A stretch of DNA of 64,000 bases. Source: Ziziphus jujuba (taxonomy: Eukaryota; Streptophyta; Magnoliopsida; Rosales; Rhamnaceae). Positions 23,380 to 36,010 of the stretch are shown here, in pieces (the stretch's first letter is position 1; every line of letters begins with the position of its first letter). The notes below the pieces were generated by a model, which saw only the letters and a program-made list of their open reading frames with translations, was not told where the DNA came from and ran no database searches. The position numbers and the translations under genes were made by a program. Where the stretch lies: NCBI RefSeq assembly GCF_031755915.1, contig NC_083389.1:19492001-19556000 (forward strand), in the 5' to 3' direction.

Positions 23380-24330
23380 GCATCCAAGTGGTGGAAGCCG
23401 ATACGGACCCGGGTGAAGGTTTTGGTACATTTTTGGAGTCCGGAAAGCATCAAATGGTTCCAATGCTTTATGAGTTCAATACATATGCCCAAGAGGTCAT
23501 CGCATCAAGTTAAATCAGCCTCAAATGCAATTAAAAAGGGCTTGTACGGACAGCATCAACAATTTGGCCGAATTTGCTGTATTGCTTGCTGGCTTTACTG
23601 TATTTTACTGTATTAGCCTTTTCTTATTTTTCCAAACATGGGCAACGTGTGGGACTTCATATTCAGCTTATTTGGCATCCTAAAAATCATCTAGAAGCTG
23701 ATTTGAAGCTCAAAGAGGTCAAAGATTGATCAAAGTCAACTTGATCAAAAAGGCTAGCATTTTTAGTTTCCTAATTTGTTTTTACTTTTTGTTTTAGGAA
23801 ACTACCATTACTTTTTGGCTTTTATTTATTTATTTTCTGGAAAAATAACTTTAGGAAGGTTTTTATTTTATTCTTTTCATTGTAAATTAATTAATTCCTA
23901 ATTTAATATAAAGGAATTAATTAATCAAACTTAGATTAGGAAAGGAAGTATAGTTTCAGCCAACTAGGTTTCTTTATGTGTGGTGGCTGGTTTTCTTTAT
24001 CTTCTAGGGTTTTATTTCGTGGCTTTGTAGCCTATTTAAAGGTTTATTTTTCAATATGAATACAACTTTGATTTGACTAAAAAAAATACTTGTGAGATTA
24101 ATTATCTCTTTGTTCTTTGAGAACACCTAAAACACCATTAGAGAATTGGTTGTTTTAGCTTGACTTATCAATAGGTTTTCCATCCCCTATTGTGGCGTCT
24201 ACATTATACCAAGGTTTCTAACCACAGGTTGGTTAGGGGTTGAGGTCCATTCCATTAGAACTTGAACTTAATTAAAGATCCGGGCTAATATAATACGGGT
24301 TTAGGAGCAGGTCGTCCTAGGTTCGTATCA
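23193..24330 (+). repeat. 3' LTR of the young Gypsy element
   Basis: 1,138 bp, nearly identical to the 5' LTR. Visible differences include T/C at the start (ttctg against ttccg), two C/T pairs in the next 40 bp, a three-base cluster near 23440 (gagaagcatg against ggaaagcatc), and single changes near 23531, 23820, 23831 and 24018. Confidence 0.93.
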
Positions 24331-24370
24331 TTGATAAATGTTTTATTAAATTATGATATTGGGTTGCAAC

Positions 24371-24886
24371 TATTGGATTTATGCTCTTGAAGTAAGCTAA
24401 TCAATTAATCAAGATTCTTGATTAATAATGGATTATAGTATCCCCAAACAAGCTCATTAAATGACAGAAGACATTTAACTAATTATTAAGATAAATAAAA
24501 AGCTCATTAATTAGGTCGAACGTGTTATAAAATCCTAGGAGGATTAGGGTTAGCATTCTATAAATATATTACTTATTAGCCTCCAATCACGTAATTTTAC
24601 GTGTTATTTCTAAAGATTAATAATTTGAGTAGAAAAATCAAACACCTTAAGAGAAAAACAAAAATTGTGAGGTTTCAATGTGTTTTTCAAATTAACCCTC
24701 TTATTGACTTTGTCATTAGATGCACCCATATGTTGATTTGTCATGTAAAGAATAGTTTGGAAGGTCTTATGGATTTAAGAAGATATTTTCTGCACTACTA
24801 AAGGTTAGTAATGAATAATGAAAGTATACCTACCATATACTTTATTCAATTGTGCGATTTCTAACCTCCATTGTATGATTCCAACA
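24371..24886 (+). repeat. 5' LTR of the Copia element
   Basis: 516 bp. It starts TATTGGATTTATGCTC, where the 3' copy has TGCTGGATTTATGCTC, so the first G has mutated. It ends GATTCCAACA. Confidence 0.9.
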
Positions 24887-24905
24887 ATTGATATTAGAGT
24901 ATCGA
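24887..24905 (+). promoter_or_regulatory. Primer-binding site of the Copia element (degraded)
   Basis: ATTGATATTAGAGTATCG follows the LTR and equals the tRNA-iMet PBS ATTGGTATCAGAGCATCG with three changes. Confidence 0.75.
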
Positions 24906-26690
24906 TTAAATCAATGTGTGATAGATTGAATCCATATTTTATTTTTATGCTTATATGATGTTTATTAGATATATAGTACCTAAGGTTCTAATATTCATGT
25001 TATTTATAATTTCTATATTATGAATGAATGATTGGTTTTTGGTCTTAATCCACAGTAGATTTTTGCTTATATTTGATTTTTGCTTATATTTTTTTGGGAT
25101 GTAATAAGGAGGCTGATCATAAAATTTGGTTTCCTCCTTAATTTATTTATTTTTTTTAGCGATTTTATTTATTTATTTTGAATAAAATCAAATTTTTGGG
25201 AAAATATATGTAAAATACCCAAAAGAAAACGTATAGTCATCATTATTCATCAAATCTCAAGACCTTCTGGACATTGGTTTTAGATATAACCACCGTGGAT
25301 GGATAATACACAGAGAGACGAAACCAATGAGCATTGGAACGTTGCTGAAACTGCTTGCACGCCCCATCGGAAGCTGCTGTAGCTGGATCTCACTCATCTG
25401 CCTTCCTTGGGCAAGTGAAGCCATGTGTGAGGTTCGATCTAGCTGATTTTTGGTTGCTTCCTCTAGTGATGATTTACCTACCTATAAAATTCCATGTTGA
25501 TCGGAGTTTTCTACGACCACTAGTAATATTTTCAGTGTTCAGGTTTAATAGGGGACAAGCTAGGGTTTTATGGTTTTATGCTTAAGGCCCTAGAAAACCA
25601 ATTTTAGCTTAGTCCATACCCCATGGACTTGCAAGATCCGTAGAAAGCAAGAGGAATGAGCTAAGAAATCAAATTTAAGCTTTGTGGCCCTAACTGGGCT
25701 TGTAATTTTTTCTTTCAAGAAACCATGGATTATGGAACTATCTATTATTCATTTTTTATTATTTAAATTATTTAGATATAATATGTTTATATATGCTTAT
25801 ATGCCAAATAGAATAGGTGATGCCATGTTATTGCATCATATGATATATATACATGTGCATAATAATATATGTTCTATATCTAGATTGTATTATTATGAAA
25901 ATCTCTAAATTAATTTAATTAAAAAAATTGAATAGGCGAAGGTTAAAATTAATTTCATTAATTTAAAATCTATGAGCTCTATTAAAAGTCCAATAATAAA
26001 ATAGTTATATGATGCCCCAACAGATAATTATAACTTGCTTTTATTGGATTGGACCTAAATTAATTTCAAAATCTTAATTAGGTTGTACGGTCCAACATCA
26101 ACAATGTTTAGATATTAAGAGAATTTTTAAATTAAATTAATAATTAATACATTCAATTTTAATAATATTAATAATCCTCCCAACGAGGCTTAGTCAATAT
26201 TATTAAAAACCCAAAGAATATTGGAATAATGGTTAACTTTTCTAAAATAAATTTTGAGTGGTATGTTTCAGTGTAATCTACGAAAATTCTGTCTAAGAAA
26301 GTAGATTTTTAATGAGTATGAGAGCCACCTCACTTTTTCTAGGAGCTGACTGGTAGGACACTATATATATTATGCTCAAAATGGTAGATTTTACTAAAAT
26401 CAATTTTAAATAGTAAATGTTAGTGTTATCTAAGAAAGTCCTGTCTAAGAGGTAGGTTTTTAAGGAGTCTAAGGCCTCCTCATCTTTTCTAGGGGCCGAC
26501 TTAGTAGAACACTAAGTATATCATGCCCAGAGTTTAGTTTATTACAAATGGCTTGCCCAACGAAAGTATTTGTAATAAAAGCTAAATTATTGTTACAATA
26601 AGCATAAGAAGTAAGTAGTTAAGGGATTTACATATTTATATATTTGTTGTGAATATTATATGTTAATATATGTGTATTTTTTTATTTTCA
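24906..26690 (+). other. Copia leader, with an internal direct duplication
   Basis: Long untranslated leader with no clear gene. Two diverged copies of about 150 bp lie at about 26240-26385 and 26392-26530. They share a T-CT-AG-AAG-T-TGTCTAAGA block, CCTC-TC-TTTTCTAGG and TAG-ACACTA--TATAT-ATGC. Confidence 0.55.
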
Positions 26691-26759
26691 GAAAATCTCA
26701 AACCTAAATCCCTTAGCTATGATTTTAAGTTAAAAGCCTATGGATGTAAATAACTACGA

Positions 26760-27480
26760 GTAATGGACAACCAACCTTTTTATTATCCTTAAGTTTGAGA
26801 GAATCAAGTTTGTTCTAACAACCCAAAAGCCCTAAGAACTTGCTATCGATGCGTCTGAGGAAACTAAGATAAGATATGCAAGTTAGCAACAGGCAAATAT
26901 TGCAGTTCACTGTTATACTCTTACCCCGAGTTGTCAATCATTTGTAAAAGTAAATATCCAATCTAGAAGATTCATAAAAAATGATCAAGATTCTAGATAG
27001 CATGTTGTTAAGAACAATAGTACTGCTACATAAGCATGAATAAAGGCACTGCTATACATAAGCATGAAAAGTGTTCAGGAATATTGTCTCATGATGATGG
27101 AGCACTTTAGTTATGTAGAAGTGATGGGGGCTAAGCTGGATGAAGAGATGCAGATCTATATGATCTTGGAATCTCTACTTGATAACTTCAATTAGTTCAA
27201 ACTGAACTATAATATGCATAATATAAAGCTTTCTTCTATTAATCTTATGCACTAGCTTAAGAGTGCTAAAAAGACTCTTGTGAAGCCAGTAAATGCATAT
27301 CAAACTGAAGGTTCTTCTAAATCTAAGGAGCAACCTAAAGGTGGAAAGAAGAACAAAAAGTAGAAAAGAGCAGATCCAGTTGCCAAACCAGCTGCAATAA
27401 AGAAACAGAAAGGCAAGTGCTTCAAGTGGGTCAAAAAGGTCACTGGAAAAAGGATTACTCTAAATCAGGTATGGGTAATT
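26760..27480 (+). pseudogene. Copia gag remnant with zinc knuckle
   Basis: Broken frames carry a gag body (EEMQIYMILESLLDNFN, then LKSAKKTLVKPVNAYQTEGS) and, at about 27418-27465, a CCHC knuckle. The knuckle starts CFK and then continues one frame over as GQKGHWKKD, so a one-base loss breaks it. Several in-frame stops precede it. Confidence 0.75.
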
Positions 27481-27539
27481 TATATATAGTTTAGGCTTAT
27501 TTAATGGAAAATTACAATGATAAATGAATCATTGATTAA

Positions 27540-28290
27540 GAACAAAGAAACTTGAAGTTAGAAAACGGGAAATATGTCTCCATGATGGCAATAAGGCTAG
27601 TGGAGTTATCTTTCAATAATAAAACTTTATGTTTGTTAGACTATTTATTTGTTTTGGATCTTAAAAGGAATTTGGTTTCTGTTAGTTGTGTATTTAAACA
27701 TAGTTTGACAATACAATTTGATTCCTCAATTTTGAATAAAAGTAATGGAACTTTTATTCGTTTCGAGGAATTGATGAATGGTTTTTAGTTTATAACTCCT
27801 TTGTCTTATAATATTAATACCATTGAAAATATAGATGATGAACAACTTCCCTTATCTAAGAAAAGAAAAATATTGAATGAAACCTATTTTTGACATTTGC
27901 AATTAGGTCATATTGACTATAACAAGACTCATGGTTTGATTAAAAGTGGAATTTTTAATTCCTTAATCTTTGAACCTATACTAGTATGTGAATCTTATTT
28001 GGAAGGTAAGATGACAAAGAGGCTTTTCAAGGCCAAAGGAAATTACACCACTATACAATTGGAATTGTTGCATACTTATGACAACCAATGAGTGTTCAAA
28101 CTAGAGGCGGGTTTGAGTATTTCATCACAATTATTGATGGCTTCTCAAGATATGATTATGTTTACTTAATACACCACAAGTATGAAGCTTGTTAAAAATA
28201 TCAAGAGTATAAAGCTGAGATAGAAAAGCAATTAAGTGTCCATGTTAAACAGCTTCGGTCTGACCAAGGTGATAAATTCCTATCCAGTCA
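27540..28290 (+). pseudogene. Copia protease/pre-integrase and start of integrase, broken
   Basis: 27552-27788 gives LKRNLVSVSCVFKHSL and a FEELMNGF end, as in the protease-integrase linker. 27897-28091 gives LGHIDYNKTHGLIKSGIFN and CESYLEGKMTKR, the GAG-pre-integrase block. 28108-28290 gives the integrase core with IIDGFSRYDYVYL (first D) and LRSDQGDKFLSS (second D). Stops and frameshifts separate the pieces. Confidence 0.85.
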
Positions 28291-28329
28291 GTTCTAGTCT
28301 TTCTTTGCTCAAGAGGGGGATAATTTCTC

Positions 28330-28915
28330 AATTGTCATCCCCTAGAACACTTTAGCAAAATGGAATCGCTGAAAGAAAAAATAGAACTCTTTTGGATATG
28401 CTGAGGTTGATGCTTAGTTATTCATCTTTACCAAATCATTCTGGACATGCCTTAGAAACAGTTATATAACTATTGAATTTGGTTCCATTTAAATCTATTT
28501 CAAAGACGTCAACAGAATTATGAAAAGGGTATAAGCCTAGTTTAAATCATATTCGGATTTGAGGTGCTCAGCATATGTCTTAGTACAAAAACCTCAAAAA
28601 TTGAAATCTTGTATAGAAACGTATATATTTATAGGCTATCCTACGGGGATGGGAGGTGAAAATTTTTATAATCCAAGGGGAAAAAAGAAGTGATTGTGAG
28701 CACTCATGCTACTTTCTTAAAAGATGATTATATGATAAATTTTAAACCTAAGAGTAAGGTGACTTTTAAAAAACTTGATATAGTTCGAGACCCACCTAAA
28801 ACTCCTACGCCTCTACCCCTATTTCTTGTGCATGTTTTAAAAGCGAAAAATATACTTGAAGTATCCAAAGGTGAACAAGCACAAGAACCAGTTCAATTCC
28901 AAACTCAAGAGTAAG
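28330..28915 (+). pseudogene. Copia integrase C-terminal part, broken
   Basis: Near 28355 the frame gives QNGIAERKNRTLLDMLR, which keeps the third catalytic acidic residue. It then gives the ETYIFIGYP and STHATFLKDDYM blocks that precede RT in Copia pol. Stops occur between blocks. Confidence 0.85.
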
Positions 28916-29069
28916 AAAGGATAATGAAGAGATTAGTGATCCACCACCACAATCACTGAACGTGGATCCTCCTATACATGTACTATAGCCATAGATGTAA
29001 ACTCGTAATAAAAGCGTGATACATAAACCTAGAAGGAATGTCTTGTTAGGTGAGATGTATTAGGTCGTT

Positions 29070-30720
29070 ATGGATAATCCAAATGATGACCCTACCATTT
29101 ACAAGGAAGCACTAGAAGATGTTGATGTGCAAAAGTGGAAAAATGTCCTAGACCATGAAATAGAATCTATGGATTCTAACTCAATCTGGCCTTTTATAGA
29201 ACCACCTGAAAGGGTAAAATCCATTGGTTGCAACTGGATCTACAAGAGAAAAAGACGACATGATGGAAAGGTAAAAACCTTCGAAACTAGATTAATGGTA
29301 AAAGGTTATACTTAGAAAAAATGTATAGATTATGATGAAACTTTTTTGCTAGTAGCCATGCTTAAATCTGTCCAACGTCTCTTAGCTATATCAATAGCTT
29401 TAGATTATGAGATTTGACAAATGTATGTCAAGACAGCTTTCCTAAATAGTAAGCTAAAAGAGGTCATCTATATATTTATATATATATATATATATATATA
29501 TCAGCGAAATGAGTTTATAGTAAAAGGCCAAGAACACATGGTATGCAAATTGCAAAGGTTAATATGTGGACTTAAAGCAAGCATCTAGGTCCATTGAACA
29601 TAAGATTTGATCACGCCATACAAATGTTCGGAGAAAAGTCATGATGAACCATGTGCATACGAAAAGATTTAAGGTTCAGTAGTAGTTTTTCTGGTCCTTT
29701 ATATAGATGATATCTTCTAATTTGAAACGATATAAAGGTGTTATCAGGTGTAAAGAGTTACTTAAAATAACTATTTGATATGAAGGACTTGGGTGAAGCT
29801 ACCTACATTCTAAAGATTAAACCTTTACGACACCGTAAGAATAAGAAGTTAGATTTGTATCAAGCTTTTTTACATTGACAAAATAGTGGCTAGAAATGTT
29901 TTGGAAAATTCTAAGAGGAGATTTTTACCCTTTAGACATGGAATACATTTCTTTAAGGAGCAATCAACAAACACTCCTGACGAGAAAGAATTCAAGAATA
30001 AGAATTTTATGCTTCAGCATTAGGTAATCTCATGTATGCCATGCTATGCACTAGATCAGATATCTACTATCCAATGGGAGTAGTAAATAGTTTCCAATCA
30101 AATCCTGGATTGGAACTCTGGGTTGCAATAAAACATATACTCAAGTACCTAAGGATAGCGAGAGATTATATGCCTATCTATTCTTGTGGGAGTCCAAAAA
30201 CCCTTAGTTACATAGATTTAAATTTTCAAGAGGATATTGACTTTAATAAATAAACATCAAGCTATATCAAATTTTCAATGGGATATTGACTTTAGTAAAT
30301 GAATATCAGGCTATGTGTTTTCCCTAAATGGAATAATCATTAGCTAGAGAAGCATCAAACAGACTTGTGCTGTTAACTCCACCACTAAAGCTGAATATGT
30401 GGCTGCATCTGAAATTGTAAAGGAATTTTTGTGACTTTAGAAATTCCTTATAGACCTTCAGGTGATAACATATGTAGATTGGTCCATTACCTTTTACTAT
30501 AACAATAGTGGGACTGTAGTACAATTCAAAGAGTCTAAGTATCATAAGAGAAAAGAAGTATCATTTTATCCGTGATTTCATATGAAAAGGAGACATAATA
30601 GTTACAAAGATAGCTTTTGAGAAAAATGTGGCAGATCATTTTACTAAAACTCTACCTCAACAAGTATTTGAGAATAATGTAGATAGTATGGGTCTGAAAA
30701 AGGTCCCAAATTTATTTTAA
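29070..30720 (+). pseudogene. Copia reverse transcriptase and RNase H, broken
   Basis: 29070-29315 encodes WKNVLDHEIESMDSNSIW and GCNWIYKRKRRHDGKVK, the start of RVT_2. QMYVKTAFLNSKLKE follows near 29420. An AT microsatellite at about 29470-29500 interrupts the frame. YIDDI, the RT active-site box, is at about 29700. 30032-30253 gives MYAMLCTRSDIYY and the RNase H region follows (STTKAEYVAASE near 30380). The end reads MGLKKVPNLF at about 30690-30718. Stops are many. Confidence 0.88.
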
Positions 30721-31614
30721 AGTGAACGGGAGTTAACTACATTTGTGGTCTAAGAGTGAGACAAGTTGTAATTTCATTTTTTGACTTAATAATATGAATT
30801 TTTCAAAAAAATGTTTATGCAAATTATATTTAATAAAGTTTTTTTTTTTTATAATGTTTATGCACACTATATTGAATGAATTTTCTTTTTAAAATGTTTA
30901 TACACATTATATTTTCCGTATAAGGTTCAGATTAATTGTGTAGTATATGATCATATGGATAAGTCCATAAAAGATATAATCATAGGTTCTCATAATTAAT
31001 GAATTGTATCACAGTGGATAAATAAAGTTGGGCATTTTTTTTATACTGTAATATTTTATTAAATAATCTGTCTTGGTTATTATAAAATATTATAATAAAT
31101 CATGGTAATTTTTAGAGGATCGAGAAAGATTTAATGAACGATAAATTTATGTAAAAGGGAATTAAATCTTAGGCAATATTGGATATGTTAATTTTTTTTT
31201 TAATTCTGAGTATATTATAAATAGCTAATTAAATAACTATAGTTCTTTGAGCTATCAATAATTGAGGTCTACTATGAACAACCAATATTTTGATGATTCG
31301 GGAATTCTAGCTTTTTGATTACTAAGTATTTATAAAATATATAAAATGTTATTTTTATGAAATATATTCTTAATATGTGTAGGTACTCAAATATCAAAAG
31401 TCACTAGTCAATGCATTGAATCCGTTAGAAAAACTGATAAGTTAAAAGACTAAATAATTAATTGATTGATACAAAATATTATCAATTAATTATTGATATT
31501 TTAAAAATACATTTAATATAAACATTATTAGTTTTGGAGTTCAAATATGGACTTTTAGAGAAATAGCACCGGATTAAATCAAAGTCTCAGGCTTACTTAA
31601 AGTAAGTGGAAGAC
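30721..31614 (+). other. Copia 3' untranslated region
   Basis: AT-rich, no frame. It includes T and TTA tracts and ends at a weak purine stretch (AGTAAGTGGAAGAC) that abuts the 3' LTR and may be the polypurine tract. Confidence 0.5.
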
Positions 31615-32135
31615 TGCTGGATTTATGCTCTTGGAGCAAGCTAATCCATTGATCGGAAGTCTTGATTAATAATGGACCATAAGATTCTCAAACTAGCTCA
31701 TTAAATGATAGAACTCATTTAACTGATTATCAAGATAGAAGAAAAAACTTCTTAGTTGGTCCCAAGATGTTATAAAACCATAGGAGGATTATGGTTAGCA
31801 GTTTATTAGTATATTGCTTAGTAGCCTCCAATCACATAAGGTTTTACATATTACTTTCTAAAGATTGAAAATCTCAGCAGGAAAATCAAACACATTAAGA
31901 GAAAAATAAAAACTGTGAGATTTCAGTGTATCTTTCACATTAACCATTTTGTTTTTTTTATGATTAAGTGCGCCCACACGCAGATCAGTCATGTAAAAAA
32001 TAGTTTAGAAGGTCTTGTGGATTCAAGAAAATGTTTTCTGCACTACTACATGTTTGTAATGGATATTAAAAATATATCAATTACATACTTTACTCGACCG
32101 TGCAATTCATAAATTTCCGCTGTATAATTCCAACA
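31615..32135 (+). repeat. 3' LTR of the Copia element
   Basis: 521 bp, TGCTGGATTTATGC to AATTCCAACA, followed by the GCAAC target duplication. Confidence 0.92.
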
Positions 32136-32209
32136 GCAACATTTTTTTTATGTTTGATTTTTCTTTCCAAACATGTGTGTCTATCATAGTTGTATTGATT
32201 AGTTCGAAT

Positions 32210-33230
32210 GTGACTTTTGAGTTCACTTTTCTTTTATATTGATAAAAAGATGCCTTCTAGTTGTGGCTGTGGTGAACTTAGGATTCTAGAATAAGTTATA
32301 CGAGAGTGTCGATTAGATTATTCAGGGGGTGGATCCTACAAATTATTTAGCTTTGGTTTTAACTAAGACTATTTAATGTGTAGGTGTTGAAGTTAGAAGG
32401 CAGGGTGCTTGGCATATTGCTTTATATAAACTAATTAGTGATACTTCCTTGGGCATATCCAGTCAAAGATTATTCAAAAAGAGGTTCTTATAGTTATAGG
32501 TTATCTGATAGTATAAGTACTAGAAAAGGTAATATTGGTGTAAGAGGTCGTAAAATTTATGGTGTTACATTCATACATGGTACTAGTGCTTAGTTAGTAG
32601 ATTGCACAAAGGGTTCCCATAATTTTGGACAGCGTAATGGTCACCAAAATGGATGATTTACACAAAATTGTCGTGTTCCATCTAGCTTTTGTGGCACATA
32701 TTACTTTGTGATTTATTAGAGGAGCAATGGATGCTATTATTATAACAACTTAATCATTTCAAAAGGATTGTCCTCTTTTAGTGCTTAATAACACTGCAGC
32801 TCCTAGGTTTAGTTTATCTCATCAATAAGCTAGTGATATTATGAGACAAAGTACTCAGGTAAGATATTTTGATGGTACTTCTTCTAACGGTAGAGTACAA
32901 TTGACACTTAAAGGCAAAGGTTATGGTGAAAGGAGATGACCATTAGATCGAGGCAGAGTTTCGACATGACATAACATGAAGCTCATACTACTCCAAATGT
33001 GGTATCGAATGTATAATCAAGATTAGCAGCTAAAAATGGAGGTAGATTACATTCTTTTGGTTCAAGTTTTTGATGTTGATAGAATAGTTTGCTACCAAAT
33101 ATGCTTTAGTAAATTTATTTATAGGAAACTTATGTTCCAACGATCAAGTCAACCTAAGGTGTTACCTTATGAAGAGAACATAACTTTTCCTCCACGATTT
33201 ATAGATGCATGTTCTACATGATGCTTATTT
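32210..33230 (+). pseudogene. Ruined chromovirus-like gag remnant
   Basis: At about 32690-32775, read through frameshifts, the order is C-G-T-Y-Y-F, then R-G-A-M-D then C-Y-Y, then QLNHFKR. This mirrors the paired knuckle of Tekay/Del-type gag: C-G-x-x-H-x-G-x-C-R, then C-Y-R-C-G-x4-H-F-x-R-D-C-P. Most cysteines have been lost. The remnant lies between long-LTR blocks A and B and right of the Copia target site, so it likely belongs to the element those blocks came from. Confidence 0.45.
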
Positions 33231-33265
33231 TGAATGAATTTATCTGATACTCAATTATAACCACA

Positions 33266-36010
33266 TGTTCCAAGAAAATACCCTGAATTTGAAATTTTTA
33301 AGCAGCTTGACCAAAGTTGACCAAGTTTGACTAAATTTGACTTTTCATGTAAAACTGGATTTGAGTTTTCTTTGAAAATGGATTTAGGTTTTGAATCTTG
33401 TATATTTTCGTAAAGCTCGTTGATATGAGTTCATAGGCTAGTAGTATGCCTGATTCTGAGTTATGAATCAAAAGTTATAGCTCTGCAAAATTTCACGCAC
33501 TGTGTAGCTTTTATAGTGTCCAACTTATGCGTTTTGTCATGTAGTGGGCCTAAGGTCTACATAAAGTATAGAAATTAGAATTCAGGATTTTTTTCATATT
33601 TAGGAACTCTTCGAAAATATCAAAATTTCCAATATACCCTAAAGAGCCTAAAACCCATGTAAAAACCCTAGATCGCCATAAACCACCTTGAACCACCACC
33701 TACCACCATGACTTCAAATGAATTGTGTCATCTCTGGCAACCATTTCTCTACACATGCGACATAATTAGGAAGCCCAAAAGATTTCTAGCCACCACATAA
33801 AACTTCACAGCTAACATACGTTAAACGCAGAAGAAATGGAGACTTTTTCCTAACGATGGTAGTTTTGCTTCGCATTGAGATCTGGCCATTTTCTAGCCGA
33901 TCTACGTTACACACACTGCCCAGAAAAATTGTCCACCATGAAATCGTTGGACAACAAAAATCTCAAACCATTATGAGCAGTGATGCACAGTAATAGCCTT
34001 CATCGACGACGGAGCTCTGACAAAACTTCAGTCTAGCCATTTTTTGGCTAACTCGTACCCATTACCCACCCTATCCCACCTATTTTGACCCTCTTCAATC
34101 CATATCCATTGTCCAATCCTTCTTATTCTCCCTGGTTTGAAAAATACAAGCTTCACAGTGGCTATTTAGCGATTTTTCGACCATCGGTGATGAGATTCTA
34201 GCAAGGTGAGTTCACCTTGTAATCCTTGTCTCATTTTCCAATGATATATTATTCACAATTTTTTGACACTGTTTGGGTAAGTTTTGGTTAAACTAGGTAA
34301 ATTGAATTATTACCAAATAAAATTGAACTATAATTAGACAACCTGGGACCAAATTTGCAAAAGAGTAATTGGGGTTTAATAAGACTTATTGGGTCTTGTA
34401 ATTTCATTAATTAGACCCTAAAATCCAAATTTCTAAGATTATTTCTAAAATTTTGAGAAATTAGATCTTCGACACCGAAAACTGTGATTATGAGGCTATG
34501 AGAACAAGTTTGGCCTTGAGTATGTACCCATTATTTTATTTTATCAAATTACAGTGCGTATTTAGAAACTTTGGAAATATTTTAAGTATTGGGATGGAGA
34601 TTAGAAGCAATCCAACTGCAGATCAGGAGTGAGTTACATTTCTTTATATGAACTTTATTTTTTGGAATCGTTTAAGGAATTATGTATTTGATTTTATATG
34701 ATATATAGATTATATTATAATTAATATTATTTTTGGAATTATTTGAGTCATATGCTTTATTACATGCTATGAAAGAATTATTTTGAATTAGCATATTATG
34801 GTGTATTAAAATGAATGGTTTGGCACAAATAAATTTTGGTATATAGCTATACAAATATATATATATATATATATATATGATTATGTTGGACATTGTGAGA
34901 TTATTTGATATGATGGTTATAGGTATTATTTGATAAATTTTTATAATATTTTGGGTTATGAGTTGGATACTAAATTGTGGATTATTGTATACCATTTTAT
35001 GCCATGGATATGGATTTGTGGATTATGATTACATGTACTTATTTGACCATCTCTTACTTGATCGCGTGATTCATAATGTCGAATGGGATGTTCTAGTCTA
35101 TGATGCCTCTGGGACGCTGAAGGTCTCACTGACAATTTCTCCCCCCTCCGGCAGTCAACGACGCATTAAGTAGCTAGTTATGGTCGTGTGACAGGTTACG
35201 GTAATGGATATGATACATAGGGACATTGTTAATATATTACAATACAGTATATGTTTATATGCTTTTAATTATTTTTTATTACCAATTTTATAAATTATGA
35301 TTCGGAAAAATATTAATTATTTATAAGGTGATGAATATTATCATATTTTGATTTCCTTATTCAATGGTTTACAAAATTGCTATGTCTTTAAGATAATTAT
35401 GAATTTTGTGAAAACTTTTTTGTCAAAATAGGGGAACTTTCAAAGAGTGAAAGTAGATTATTGAGAGATGACTTTTTTTAAAAAAAAAAATTAACACTTA
35501 TTTTTATAATATTTTACTTGTTCACTCATTGAGCTTGTCTCATGGGCCTTAACTGTCTGGTTGTGTACATCACATTCAGCATCTTCATTGTTCCTATGTT
35601 AGTCCACTACATATTTATATGTTATTTTCCTTAACTCTAATTATAGTAAATATCATTTCTTTTGCGGATTCTAATGTATACATTATATTGAACATTTTTT
35701 ATATTTTACTTTATTCACTTGTACATTTAGATTGCTCTAATAGATTAACTTAATATATTTTACTATTATATTATCTTCAACTAATAATTTTCCAAAACTT
35801 CTATTAAAAATGTTTATGAGATCTTATCTATTCAATTTATGAAGAGATCCCACTGAACTTTCAGTACCGATTCAGTATGATTTCCTAGGCAGGACACTCT
35901 TTGGTATTCAAAAAGAGCCCCGGGGTAGTCCTGTCATCAATTCTTATCTTGGATACTTGAAAACCTTTCGAGACTTTACAAATGATGGCCCTATGACCTT
36001 TCAAGTTGCC
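33266..36010 (+). repeat. Old long-LTR-like block B (about 2.75 kb)
   Basis: It starts TGTTCCAAGAAAATACCCTG, matching in outline the starts of block A and of the solo LTR at 39157. It then has the same TTGACCAAAGTTGACC run, the GATATGAGTTCATAGGCTAG block, an AT microsatellite (34855-34878) and the CACTGAGCTTGTCTCATGGG block near 35525. The right end is not sharp. I read it as the 3' LTR partner of block A. Confidence 0.5.

Larger units (their letters stand above)
18036..24330 (+). mobile_element. Young non-autonomous Ty3/Gypsy element, 6,295 bp, TSD TTGAT
   Basis: The element has two LTRs of equal length (18036-19173 and 23193-24330, 1,138 bp each). Both start TGATGTGATTC and end CGTATCA. 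The 5-bp TTGAT at 18031-18035 is repeated at 24331-24335. A PBS matching initiator tRNA-Met follows the 5' LTR and a polypurine tract precedes the 3' LTR. About ten substitutions separate the LTRs by eye, about 0.9%, so insertion was recent. One long frame covers gag and protease but lacks complete RT, RNase H and integrase, so the element needs proteins from a relative. Confidence 0.93.
24371..32135 (+). mobile_element. Old Ty1/Copia element, 7,765 bp, TSD GCAAC
   Basis: LTRs lie at 24371-24886 and 31615-32135. GCAAC at 24366-24370 is repeated exactly at 32136-32140. A PBS follows the 5' LTR. The coding remnants run gag, protease, integrase, RT, RNase H, which is the Copia order. The LTRs differ by roughly 15-20% by eye and the coding region has many stops, so the insertion is old and dead. 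Only 40 bp separates it from the young Gypsy element. Confidence 0.93.
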
